Source: Neckera pumila (Eukaryota; Streptophyta; Bryopsida; Hypnales; Neckeraceae). From it: 64,000 nucleotides of DNA. The notes beneath the pieces are model-generated. The model worked only from the letters and a program-made list of their open reading frames with translations. It did not search any database and was not told the origin of the DNA. Positions 22,765 to 33,920 of the stretch are shown piece by piece; the first letter of the stretch is position 1; each line of letters opens with the position of its first letter. Made by a program: the position numbers and the translations under genes. Where the stretch lies: the NCBI GenBank assembly GCA_963969595.1, contig OZ018413.1:8608211-8672210 (forward strand), written 5' to 3'.

Positions 22765-23109
22765 ACCATGTGGATGGTTGCAAATGGTGTTCGGTTATTA
22801 ATTTGGTGGTTCACAAAATTAGCCCAATGCAATGTAACACATTTTGGAGCTCTTGCTCCTCACATACAAGGCACAAGCCCTTGTGTACAAATGGCCAAAT
22901 TCTGCAACCAAATCTTCTAGAAGCTTTTGAAACTTTGCATGGGTCAAGAAAGGGATGGGTATAAGATATTGTGTCCTTGTTTCATTTCCCACATCCATAT
23001 TGGTATATCTCTTTGGCACCATTTTCATCCGTAGCCAAGATCTCAATTCCATCTTGAGCATTTTGAATTGCATACTCTCACTTTGGATTGACACCAAGAC
23101 TGTTGCCAT
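22765..23109 (-). pseudogene. Frameshifted SAUR paralogue (tandem copy 2)
   Basis: It is collinear with 18406-18768 from the start codon through KLLEDLVAEFGHLYT. A 1-base deletion then shifts the frame: 17 bases in copy 2 against 18 in copy 1, between the GCC/GCT codon and ATGTGAGGA. The C-terminal SAUR motif is lost and the frame stops at 22819-22821. Homology to copy 1 continues out of frame to about 22765. Confidence 0.85.
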
Positions 23110-23252
23110 CTTCTTGATCTGCTTTTATTAAAGAAACTCATCCATGAATAAACAATAGCAACATTGTTGCATACCAATTTCAAATCATTTTTACAGCTAA
23201 TTTAGACCTAGTTTAGACAAGTGACTTGAAAAAAGCATGAACAATGACACCT

Positions 23253-23965
23253 CAAGCACAACCAACCATTCATCCTCTTCAAGTACTTCCATGGCATCAA
23301 GCTATGTATGTGCCGTGTAGTTCCTTCAAGGACACTTCCCACTATAGCCAAAGGGCGAGAGGCCTTCGATTTCCACCAATGTCCACCATCTAATTGCAAG
23401 TAAGCAAGAATTCCAACTCTTGATCCTTTACATTGATTCAGAAAGGCAAAGTCCAAAGACCATTGCCCTCCAAAACACCTACATGTCAATACTTTTTTTT
23501 ATCAAAAGCAAGAGATTTTCAAAAGTAAATTAGATTAGACACAAATGGAAACCCAAGCTATAGTCAAGAGGCCTTGAGGCTGTTGAATCCTTTTGATAAA
23601 AAATGAAAACCTATGTTCATCCTATTATCTTTGGACTCTCAACAAAGTTTGGCCATTCATTCCTACACCTCTCAACTTGGACAGCTATAGTGTGAAGTAG
23701 CAACCCTAATCCTTGCAATGTGACAAAGCAAGAGTGCTCTTCTACCAGAGAAGTTTGGAGCCCCTACGAGGCAAGCCCCAAAACTTCTCCATCTCGTCTA
23801 TTGAATTGGCTACATTGGTTGGTGACCTAGCTAGTTGAAGAAGTGGAGGAACCCTAGATCTAAACACTTCTCTGGACAAGAATGGTATTTCAACAACCAA
23901 TGACCTTTGAAATTATTTTGTCCAAGCACTTGTCTAAACCGGGCCTTCTGTAGAGCTTTATGTAT
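23253..23965. other. Segment of about 700 bp present only in tandem copy 2
   Basis: Sequence on both sides aligns with copy 1, but this block has no counterpart there. A minus-strand ORF inside (up to 23489) has an acceptor-like ACATGTAG followed by CFGGQWSLDF and LQLDGGHWWKSKASRP. It could be an inserted gene or transposon fragment, or sequence lost from copy 1. I see no terminal repeats. Confidence 0.5.
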
Positions 23966-24249
23966 ATGATCACATACATCTTGAAACTATGATCCATAAT
24001 ATTACGACAATACAAGGTTCTAAAAGGTGCAAAATCCCTGTCAATGCAAAGCTCAACGGGCCTTGGTGATGATGGACACAGTCAAGAGCAGGACTTCTTA
24101 GTCAAAGAGAAGGTGGATGGTGCCGTAGTGGGGAGACTGAAAATAGGAAGGTTTGTATTCATGGGTCCAGACGGACTTCCCACCGAGGCAGAATGGTAGA
24201 TAAGCTTATTAGTCTTGATACAGGATAATCTCTTCCATCACATGGTAGA

Positions 24250-24465
24250 CTAATTCTTCATTTTTTCGGTAGAGTTGTGAACTTCGTGAAATTGGAGCAA
24301 TTCGAGCTCCAAAAATTGTGCGACAAGTCCACCCAGAGCTTTAAAGTTTCTCTTTCTATCAGGATGGTTGTCTATGAGTTGTGAATCACAACAGCCCCGT
24401 CTTGGAGAGGGGTGGCGGTGAACAGGAGGCAAGAACATGTTGGAAGGATAGAACACTGCCGTCAA
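24250..24465 (-). pseudogene. Degenerate copy of the 111-codon ORF
   Basis: It keeps the DNHP.RKR and QFLE.E.LQF segments of 19296-19631 but has a different N-terminus and an early stop after a short Glu/Lys/Met stretch, consistent with decay of copy 2. Confidence 0.4.
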
Positions 24466-24570
24466 CGAAACTAGAGATCGAGCAGGATGAAAATTGCGTA
24501 GGCGCTATTCTCGGATCTCTTAAAAATGAGATGCAGGCACAGATTCGATATAATCATGGATAATTTCATT

Positions 24571-25189
24571 GCAATACATCAGACAGAATGATGGGAAAGT
24601 AAGCAACAAGAGGCTAGTGCACTTCCCATTCTGTAAACAGCCATGCTTATGCAATACACTCTGACGAGGTTGCAACAATCACAAATTGCTCAAAGAATAC
24701 CCACACGGCCAAGCTGAGGTCAATGGACAATGCCAGATCTACTGTGCAGATTCCAAATAGGTGACAGATAAATAATGAACAGGGCATTGAGAACTACAAA
24801 TTATGTTTAATATACCGTAGACCCTTTGGGTTACAAGTATGCCTGCACTAGCAGCAATTTGATGGTGCCATTGATTTGTGGCTATTATCATTGAAAACCT
24901 AATGTGCCGACTAACAAAATTGAGGAGACGTTGTTTATGTCATTCTGAGACGACACAACTAGGCAGAAGTTTGACCATGGAGTAGTACAAGACTACAAGA
25001 CAGCCACACTCTAACAGCATTTGGCTTTTATTGGTATTGACAGGCATGATTGCCAAAGCTGGATGTGAGTCCAACTCTCAAGTACAAGATAAATCATCAG
25101 GTAATGAAAAAAATACTATCAAACATGCACTAGGAGGAACTCACCAGAATTAAATTCCTCATCTGCTTTCTGAAATCATTCAGAAAATC
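24571..25189. other. Intergenic stretch
   Basis: Nothing recognisable. Confidence 0.5.
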
Positions 25190-25920
25190 AGTTATATTAA
25201 ATAACATATTCATACATAGTATATTATATTATACATAACATAAATACAAGATATCTATTTATAATCACATAATATGTAAAATATAATTACTATTATATAT
25301 AAATATAACATTATATAATATTATAAATATATAATTATAATATTATATAATATATATTTATAATACATAAATATATTTATATATAAACATATATATTGAT
25401 ATAATATATCGTTTAATATATATACACATAACTATCTCGTATAATATCTGTTATATATTATAATATATAATATATCCATAATATATTATAACATATATAT
25501 GTATATATATTTTTTTGTCATACATATAATATATATATATATAATGTTATAATATACAAAAATATATGTTATAATATATAATATGTTATATATATAATAT
25601 ATGTTAATATATCATATATGTTATAATATATATTATATATTATAATATCATACATATTATAATATATTATGTTATATAATAACTTATATTATGTTAACAC
25701 ATCAGATATATTATAATATATTATTATATTATATTTATTATTTTATATATTACATATTTACATAATATTATATCAATATATTTATATAATAATATATAAT
25801 AATTTTATATTTATTTATATATATTATATTATAATATATTATAATATCTTAATATATTATTAATGACATAATATAATTTATTATATTTAACATATATATT
25901 ATAGTGTATATTCACTATAG
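25190..25920. repeat. AT satellite, about 730 bp
   Basis: Almost entirely A/T, with variable TATAATATAT units able to pair with themselves. It forms the upstream boundary of the ParB-methyltransferase region. Confidence 0.92.
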
Positions 25921-25939
25921 TTATTTTGGTCGGAATATT

Positions 25940-26300
25940 AGTGAGGCTTCTTTGACCCATACTGGGATTCCAAGGAGGCTTCTTTGACCCATATTGGGAT
26001 TCCGAGGAGGCTTGTTTTACCCATACTGGGATTCCGAGGAGGCTTGTTTGACCCATACTAGGATTCCGAGGAGGCTTGTTGACCCATACTGGGATTCCGA
26101 GGAGGCTTGTTTGACCCATACTAGGATTCCGAGGAGGCCTGTTTGACCCATACTGGGATTCCGAGGAGGCTTGTTTGACCCATTCTGGGATTCCGAGGAG
26201 GCTTGTTTGAGTGCTGAAGAGGGATAGTTGACCCTCCTCAGTTTTGCTCCTCGGAAGCCGAAGATCCTTACTAGGATTCCGAGGAGGCTTGTTTGCGTCC
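25940..26300 (+). repeat. 32-bp minisatellite, about 9 full units plus degenerate ones
   Basis: Unit start GGCTTGTTTGACCCATACTG, then GGATTCCGAGGA. Starts include 26041, 26073, 26104 and 26136 (period 31-32). The final part (26215-26300) degenerates but keeps GATTCCGAGGAGGCTTG. A unit of 32 is not a multiple of three, so the ORF read through it is spurious. Confidence 0.92.
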
Positions 26301-26669
26301 TGAGGAAGGATAGATGACCGTCCTCAATTTGCTCTTTAGAACATGAAGATCCATATTAAGATTGCGTGGAGGCTTGTTTTAGTCCTTCGGATAGAGGGCC
26401 TACCTTCCATGACTTTGCTTCTTGGATCCCCAAACCCCCTACTGATGATTCAAGAATGTCCCTTTGAGTTCCAAAAAGGAGGTGCCAAGGCTGGTCCGAC
26501 TGAGTTTGATTTCAACATGTCCTTTGCCCTGAATGCGTTTATGGTCTCATCAATGAAAATGTGTTTCAGTGTATATGAAGGTGATAGCTATGTGTGTTTA
26601 AGTTGCATTCAGGTCATGCAAATACTTGTGGTGACATGTTTTATAAAGTGGATTCTTGTGGCCTTTCAG

Positions 26670-29600
26670 GATACTTCCATGATAGATGCTCTCATAGAGC
26701 CTGATTTGACACATGACGAGACCGTAAACGCATTCCGGGCAAAGGACAAGCTTGACTTCAACACTATCATTCGGAAGTATTGATTCAAGCCAACAAAATC
26801 TTCTCGGTTCAAGATCCCACTTTGTCAATTGATAACATTGCCACTTGTGAGGCCAATTCTGCAAACTGATGTTGTTCGCTTGGAATCCGAGTTTGTTTAC
26901 GGGTATAGAGAGGGTGACCGAGTATTTTATGTTTCACTTTATAACGACAAAGGTATGAGTCAGAAGGTTACAGAAGACATTTCCAGTTCTTGGAATGCAA
27001 ATTGGCTAGCCGAGAATACAAAGTTTGAAGAGGAACTCCAGGGCCACGAGGATCGTTCTTCACTATCAGGCTTCATGTTATTTGTGTGGGATGGAAACCA
27101 TCGCATGAAGGCTTGGACAAACTATATCAAGAAGATGAAAGTTGATGATCTTGATTGGCATTATTGGGTGGATTCTATTTTGTTAGAGACAAAAAGAGCC
27201 ACAGGTGTATTGCTGCACGCAATGAACGATGTCAACAGGTAATAGTTTTTCAATTGGATGGTGTAATTGATATAATGATTTTTTTTTCATTGTTTTAACG
27301 GATGTTAGCTAAAATTGTGCAATTTAAATCAAAAAAGGGGCCATTTGTATTTATAACTTTCAGTTTGAACTTTTCAGGTCTACTGAAAATGCACATGTGA
27401 AGACAAACATTGTCCACCGTCTTCATAGGATCAACACATACGGATCTTTGAGACTTCAAGACTTTAAAGAGTTGCTTTCGGAGGATGAATATAAGGCTTG
27501 TGAGACTTGAACAAAACCGTATCCTTGGCACCCTCTAACCTCCGACATTTTCATACGGTTTCTCAATCGGGTAAATGTATTTCAATTTATCATGTCCTTC
27601 AAACTATAAAGAATATTTTCTATATTATAATTGAAAATTTTAGTTTATTTTCTATTGCCCTTGTGTTTGTGCAATGTGGAAGTAGAAAGACTCTATCCTC
27701 CTATCTTGTGCTTGTCTTGTATTCAATGTGCTCTCTAGTATCTCATCAATATACATATGTTCTAGTTCATATTTTGAATGCTAAAAATGATCTTGTACTA
27801 CTATGATGGTTGGCTGAATGATTTCGTACTGCTTTGGCTATATTTCATTATAAAAATGAACTTGACCTTGTTCTTTTGTTTCTTGTAGCAAGAAGTGGCT
27901 ACAGCAACTGAAGAGGCGGCTAGATTGTATGAAGAACGAACCCTTCCAGAAGACAGGACATCAAGAACCCTCTAGGAGGGAATGACAGATGCTGCTAATG
28001 CAAAAGTCAAGCTCCTACAAACTGAATTTGACAAATTGAGCGCGGTCGGCAACCCCAAGCATGGACCTCGGTGGCTTGAGGAGGTTTGTATTTTTCATCC
28101 TTGTTCTTTTGCAATTTCAAACTTTTTCCACATTCTTATTTTTTATTAATCTTTTTTCCTTCATTTAATTCTTATGTCAAGTATGCACATGGACTAACAG
28201 ATTATGATACACTAGAGCAAAAATGAACGACCAGATATGACGTTGGATAAGCTCCAAAACATAGCCGCAAGCATTGTATAGCCTGTGTACAAAAGCCGTT
28301 GGTTGGCTTGGTGGAACTCAAGTGAAATGAACCGCGGAGCTCTGAGATTTCCTATTCCAATTGCAATAGAAGAGAAGTTGAAGTTATGGCTACCAAAGGC
28401 CACATTTTGGGCTGAGGTTGAATTTCTTCACATCTCATTACATTTTATTTTTTCCCTCGCCATTCATAATATATTGATATTTTTTTGGTCTTTTGCCATT
28501 TTAACAGTTGAGGGTTGAAATGGATTTTAATCAAGTTATATTTTTTTGGCAGCTTGAGGAAGCATCCTCTACATGGGTGAAAGCAGCTCTCGAATCAGAA
28601 CGCCTTGTTATTAATTGGAATGCAGACGATTCCATTGATAAAATTGGTGACTATGTGGAACGTTACAGGATTATACTTTGGGATAATGCTTTCTACTCTT
28701 TCTTTGCTAAGAGTGGAAAGTATTCCCGTCATACACCATTCTTTGGGCAAGAAGGTTGTGAGCAAGCAACGCAACGTTGTGTCTACAGGTACATATGTTT
28801 ACTATTTTGTTTCATTGAACATGAAATTCTTGTGTCTAGTGGTGTACATTGATTTTAGTGGTGTATAATGATTCTTTTATTATTATGTAATATGACATTT
28901 ATTGTAGATATTTTGTTGACTAATCTATCTTTTGAAATTCCCTTTTAGGTACTTCTATCGTGAACTAGCTGCTAAGGGGGGAATTGAGAAGCGTGCAATA
29001 CCAAAGCTTCTTGGAGCTTGGACCGACAAGAACCTACCATCATGTTTTTTCACCACAACTCAAATTCGTGGGTTTTGTCTATCAGTGCTTGTTGATTGCC
29101 CTTGGTACATTGAATGTAAGAGGACATATGCCCCAGCGGAAGAGCAATGTGAAAAAGAAGAAGCTGCAACTCTGCAAGTTGCAGTGGAGGATTTGGCATC
29201 TGAAGAGGAAGAAGACGAGGTTGCCCAACCATCTCCTGACTCGAAGAAGAAGAAGAAGCGGAATCAAAGAAAAAAAAAGATTGAGAATAATATTCTGAAA
29301 GTCACTAGGTCTTCTTCAACACATAAAAGGGCTGAATCTTCTACTCCTGTTTCAGGGTCCCAGGGTACTCTCGGCATTTCTACAGTGCCACTAGAGTTTT
29401 TTGTTCCTTCTCAATGGCAAGCTGCTACTTCCCTTCGCTCGGAGGCTGTTGCTAGTAATGTAAGCAAACTCATTCTCCAATACTCAATCCGAGAAGCAAT
29501 TGAGTACCAGGTGACCAACAAAACACAATCTCAGCAACAACTGCAAATTATCGACTTTGCCAAAAAGGTAAAAATCCTTTGCAATATGGAATTTCAAGTG

Positions 29601-31335
29601 TTTTTAATGTCCACATATGCTAGTATGTTTTCAGATTTTTGACCCTTTTTATTTGATTTGTATAGGCCGGCAGAGGACGTCTTCGCTGCCTTGGTGGTGT
29701 TTCTAAGCGTGAGGCATGCTTAGATTTGATTATTGGGGACATGCCTGACGGTTTGGTTGTCCCCAATATTTCTCATCCTCCTCTAAGTGTTCCGTATTGG
29801 AACACTTATGACGATGACTTTGCAGAGTTTATCTTTGAGTTTGCCAGTGGTTGCCTACAAGATGATGGGGCCGTGATGCTTTTTTTACCTGATAACCCGA
29901 AGATTCGATGTGCCGTTGATAAGGATGCTGAGTTGCATGGTTTTAAAATGCATACTGATTGGTGGGGTGTAAATGAGCTACGCATGACCTCTCACAAAGA
30001 CCACAACCTCACGGTAAACATGTATTCAGAAGCAATGTAAATGGCTTCAATGTTTATTGTTTTTTATTTTCATGTCTTTAACTCTTTGTGTGCATGTACA
30101 GACAAAGCGCTTTTGGATTGTCATGTACGTTCGAGTTATGTTTAATAAGACGGCAGTTCAATCCAAATTCTCCGTGGAGAAAAATCAACAGCTCAGTGGA
30201 TTGGCTACTGATATATGTGGTAAGAATGTAGACACATACGAAATCCTCTCTCTAGCATGGATGTATTTTCAAAATTTTGTTCAATTAGATTAAGTATAGG
30301 CCATGTCAAAACCATTTGACTATGTCTAATGCATTGTCTGAACTAATTTACTAGTGGCCATGTGGACCATTTACTTAAAACACTAGATGGGAAACCTTTT
30401 CGTAATGATAAGAGATGTTGTTGTTAGTTGAATTGTTCAATTGTTGACTCAATGTTTGCAATCTGACTTCCCTATCAAGCTGTATGTTCTGTCTTGATGA
30501 TCTAAATGTTGTAGAAATTCTTTTAGGAGAAGGATTGTTGCATAATTTTACAACTGCCACCAATCAACTTATGAAAGATGGCTTTCCATGGCGTGGATCA
30601 CGTGAAAAAGATCCTCTCTTCTTGCAAGTTCTAATCGAGAGCATTTCGAGACCCAATGATGTAGTAATGGATTGTACTGCTTCCACAGGTCAGAACTACT
30701 AACCATTTTTTCACAGTTCATTTGTTTATATGGTAGGTATAATTGTTATTATGTGACTTCAATGCTTTTGTATGGTGTCTAACTACATGTATTGCTTCTA
30801 CCTTATCTACTATGTTTTCTGCCACAAGGGCAAGCATCCATGCTTGTCAAAGCAGTGGCCGGCATGTCATTGCGCTTGAATCCGATCCTGAGATATTTAC
30901 ACATCTTCTTTCTCCTCTCATTGATGCGGTGCCAAGAGTTGAATTAGTTCAACCCAAGCGCAAACATCAAGTATCATCAAGCGATGAGGATTCTGAAAGC
31001 CCGGTAAAGAAGGTCGCCCAAAATTGCTTGGGTTTGTAAGTCTAACACTACTACGCTATGTTATGTACTTTGATAATTGTCAACTTTATTTTAACATTGA
31101 AATTCTATAAATTTTATCTTTACTAAGCTTGTTCATATTGTGGTGTAGGTTGGTGAAGTACGTAATTAGCCCTTCTAAATCTTGGTCTTTGCCTTGTTAT
31201 GCTGAGTCATTGGTTGCAATTGACATTGAGATGACATCATTATCCAACTCCGAAGAAGCTAGTTATAGTCCATATGTTCTTCAATATCTAGATGTGGAGG
31301 CTATGGAGGATAGTATAAATAGTGACCAAAGCTAG
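26670..31335 (+). pseudogene. ParB-like domain plus beta-class DNA methyltransferase gene, plus-strand copy, multi-exon, damaged
   Basis: I infer 11 exons: 26670-27238, 27378-27570, 27889-28083, 28216-28416, 28553-28788, 28949-29567, 29666-30013, 30102-30219, 30515-30688, 30829-31035 and 31149-31335. Exon 1 has a ParB/sulfiredoxin-like domain (LPLVRP; FVWDGNHRMKAW). Exons 2-6 are a middle region with a DKNLPSCFFTTTQIRG segment and a Lys-rich KKKKKRNQRKKK stretch. Exons 7-10 give an N4/N6-type methyltransferase in beta order: DLIIGDMPDG (motif IV position), DDGAVMLFLP, RFWIVMYVR, then VVMDCTASTG and ASIHACQSSGRHVIALESD (SAM-binding motif I). Lesions against the minus-strand paralogue are TGA 26781-26783, TGA 27508-27510 with a frame slip, TAG 27973-27975 and TAG 28279-28281. 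The exon 9/10 junction is one base short. The 5' end is not resolved. Exons from 28553 to 30688 are open. Function unknown. Confidence 0.65.
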
Positions 31336-31711
31336 AGTTCTAGAGGTATGAGCTCTTTAAGCTAGGGATTGATACACTATATTTGACAGTTTGATCCAGT
31401 TTGTTTTTTCATCTAATATTATATGCGTAATTTATTAGAAATATTCTATGCTTGGACATCATTCATATAGAAGCATCAATCCATTCAAGTTTATTTGTTT
31501 ATATGTTATGTTACCTAATTTATTTTTTTAAGAACCTTATATCTAAATTCATTTTCTAATTTCTCTTTATTCATTGAAGTCTTTATAGACCTTGTAGACC
31601 ACCTCATTTTGCGACCAATTGAATGATAAATGGTAATTTTTTTTCATTAAGTAACCCTAAACCAAGTACAATTTTCATGTGCCATTTGTATATTTTTTTC
31701 AACTCACCAGT

Positions 31712-31735
31712 AGCCTCCTCGGAACCCAAGAGGCT
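31712..31735. repeat. AGCCTC...GAGGCT hairpin motif
   Basis: AGCCTC, 12 bases including CTCGGAACCC, then GAGGCT. It resembles the 32-bp minisatellite core read on the opposite strand. Related motifs lie at 31835, 32174 and 33454-33483. Confidence 0.6.
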
Positions 31736-31899
31736 TACATGAATACATTTGTTTAGACATTGATATTACCTTAAAGAATACCCAAAATTGAGTAGGCATT
31801 TAGAAATATTTGCTTGTGCATGTCATCTTTGTGCAAGCCTCCTCGGTTCCAAATCCCTACTCAATGAATTTGCTTTGGTTCAAAAGGGCTCCCCTAGTC

Positions 31900-32450
31900 A
31901 TAATAAAAATTCATGTGAATCTTTTCCTTCACCTATTTAACATAGTCCGTACTTGCTCTTTGGTATTGTATACTTAAAGACTATTTGGATCCAAGAAGGC
32001 CAAAATTGGCCCTTTGTAAATGTGGTATGTAATATGATTTCATTAACCAAGCGTCTTCAATGGATTTATAGGAGAGTTTGGAAGGGCTTTACGACCCTTC
32101 AAACTCATATGTGTGTTTTTGGAACTCTTTCGATTAATTTTCTCCCATCCATATTTGTGGGTATGGTCCCCTCTAAGGCCTCCTTGGACCTAAAGAAGCT
32201 CTTAGGTAGTCACAGAAGGTTGATAAATATTTATTAGAATGCAATCAATTCTTAGTAAATGAGATTCATAGCCAAGAAATGTCTTCAAATTAAATGCATT
32301 TAATATACAATCATAAAAGCATTGCTACGCATTCATTATATCACATACTAGTAAATTTATGACATATTTGAATAGAAGTTATAATAATGATTTCAAAAAA
32401 TCTTTAAAAGAATTAATGATTTTCTGTAAAATCTTTAAAATCTAATAAGG
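31900..32450. other. Stretch downstream of the methyltransferase gene
   Basis: A plus-strand ORF at 31953-32237 has no recognisable domain. Apart from a CCTCCTTGGACC motif near 32177 I see nothing else. Confidence 0.35.
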
Positions 32451-32454
32451 AATA

Positions 32455-32520
32455 TTTGTACTGCTCAAATGCTCAACGCTCATTGAAACCTGCTCATACT
32501 TTAGAAACCGTATGTCCACG
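32455..32520. repeat. TGCTCAA-rich motif, copy A
   Basis: ACTGCTCAAATGCTCAACGCTC, then CTGCTCATACTTTAGAAACC. A longer relative lies at 33838-33920, and a short echo (TTGCTCAACGCTCAAC) near 60473. Confidence 0.7.
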
Positions 32521-32529
32521 CTAATGGAA

Positions 32530-32593
32530 GGCTCCTCGGAGCCATATGAAGGTTCCTTGGAACCCAAGGAAGGCTCCTCGATTCCGAGGAGCC
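32530..32593. repeat. Three perfect short hairpins at 21-bp spacing
   Basis: GGCTCC-TC-GGAGCC at 32530-32543, GGTTCC-TT-GGAACC at 32551-32564, and GGCTCCTCG-ATTC-CGAGGAGCC at 32572-32593. Starts are exactly 21 bp apart. The second carries paired changes in both stem halves. An imperfect fourth follows near 32644. Confidence 0.85.
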
Positions 32594-33619
32594 CTACTTT
32601 GGTGCCAGGGATTTTTGGTTTTGGCACAGGTCCAATAGCACTAAAGGCTCCTCGGATCTGGGGAGTCATTTGTTTGTGTAAACAAAATTAGACTATGCTT
32701 TTATTATTTTAGGTGTCAATTAAGAGACCACAACCAAACCATTTCATCTTAAATTGTGTAATATGTATTTTAAATATTTATATCCATAATTCTATAAATA
32801 TTTTCTAGTTTTCATGTTTATGATAATTATTTTCACATGTTTAAATGACATGTGCACTGCACATTAGAATTTCAAACACATCTTGTTGTCATGCAAAAAC
32901 ACCTTCTCATTCATAATTAATATAGACTACAAAGTCTGTATCTTCCGCTCATGAAGGGCTTTGTGACTTTTGTTTTGAGATAAAGTAAATAATATTGTAC
33001 TTATAAAATAATGAAATGTATCTTTAGATATAGCTTTGAGGTGGAATAATTGAAGATTGCACTCCACCATATAAATAAGTTTATGTTACTACAAAGCTGA
33101 AATGCAAAAGTGCTTATATTTGATATTGTTAAAACATTATTGAAACTATTTCAAGATATCTTCTTATTCTGTAGCACTTCAGTACTTAGAAAAGTACAAT
33201 TGGTGCATAAATCAATGTTTTGAACTGTGCTTTTTAAGTGGTATACTATTACAATTATAGTCTCATCTACTAGTCATCAGAACCTATTAATTCCATGGGT
33301 TGTGTACTTATCCCATGGAAGTCTTCTTATATCAAGATTATCAGCTTCTATTGGAAATTCCAATCATTATGGGATATTTCAAGGTCACACGGTGACTTCA
33401 AAGGTGAATAATATAATTCAAGCCGTTCATTCTTGTCATTAATTTCTCCCTATAAGCCTCTATAGAACCAAAGAGGCTCTTAAGACCCCAGAGGAAGTTT
33501 GTATGTGTATATTAGAATATGAACAATTCACATCACTTGCATCCATACGAAATAACTGCGCCTGTTTGCCGTTGCCCTGAGATGCCGATATCTTCATGTA
33601 ATATGAAATATTCATCGGT

Positions 33620-33689
33620 ACCAACTTTCATCCACCAACTTTCATCCACCAACTTTCATCCACCAACTTTCATCCACCAACTTTCATCT
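33620..33689 (+). repeat. 14-bp minisatellite x5
   Basis: Five perfect or near-perfect copies of ACCAACTTTCATCC, followed by related TTCATC runs. Confidence 0.95.
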
Positions 33690-33837
33690 ACATTCATCTA
33701 GTTCATCATCCTCATCCATCTAAAGCAGTAGAAGAAATGAATGACTTACATGCAATTTTTTTTTTCTTTCCAAAATTTCATTTCTTAGTGTACAATTAAT
33801 GCTAATTATAAAATTTCAAAAAAATATGATAGAATTC

Positions 33838-33920
33838 TTTTACTGCTCAAATACAACTGCTCAAATACAACTGCTCATTGCTCAACGCTCCTTGCTCCTT
33901 GCTCATACTTTAGCAACCCT
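33838..33920. repeat. TGCTCAA-rich motif, copy B, at the broken 3' end of the minus-strand gene
   Basis: Repeated AACTGCTCAAAT, then GCTCAACGCTCCTTGCTCC and TGCTCATACTTTAGCAACC. The last two codons and stop of the minus-strand gene fall within it. Confidence 0.75.

Larger units (their letters stand above)
21180..24570. repeat. Segmental tandem duplication, copy 2
   Basis: Partner of 16447-19690. It contains the frameshifted SAUR copy and the empty site of the CACTA MITE. Confidence 0.85.

Noticed and set aside
25829..26119. Minus-strand ORF with repeated MGQTSLLGIPVWV
   Set aside because: Product of the 32-bp minisatellite; the unit length is not a multiple of three and frames drift between units.
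33620..33689. Direct repeats as a CRISPR array
   Set aside because: The 14-bp units are immediately adjacent with no spacers, in a plant-type genome; a simple minisatellite.
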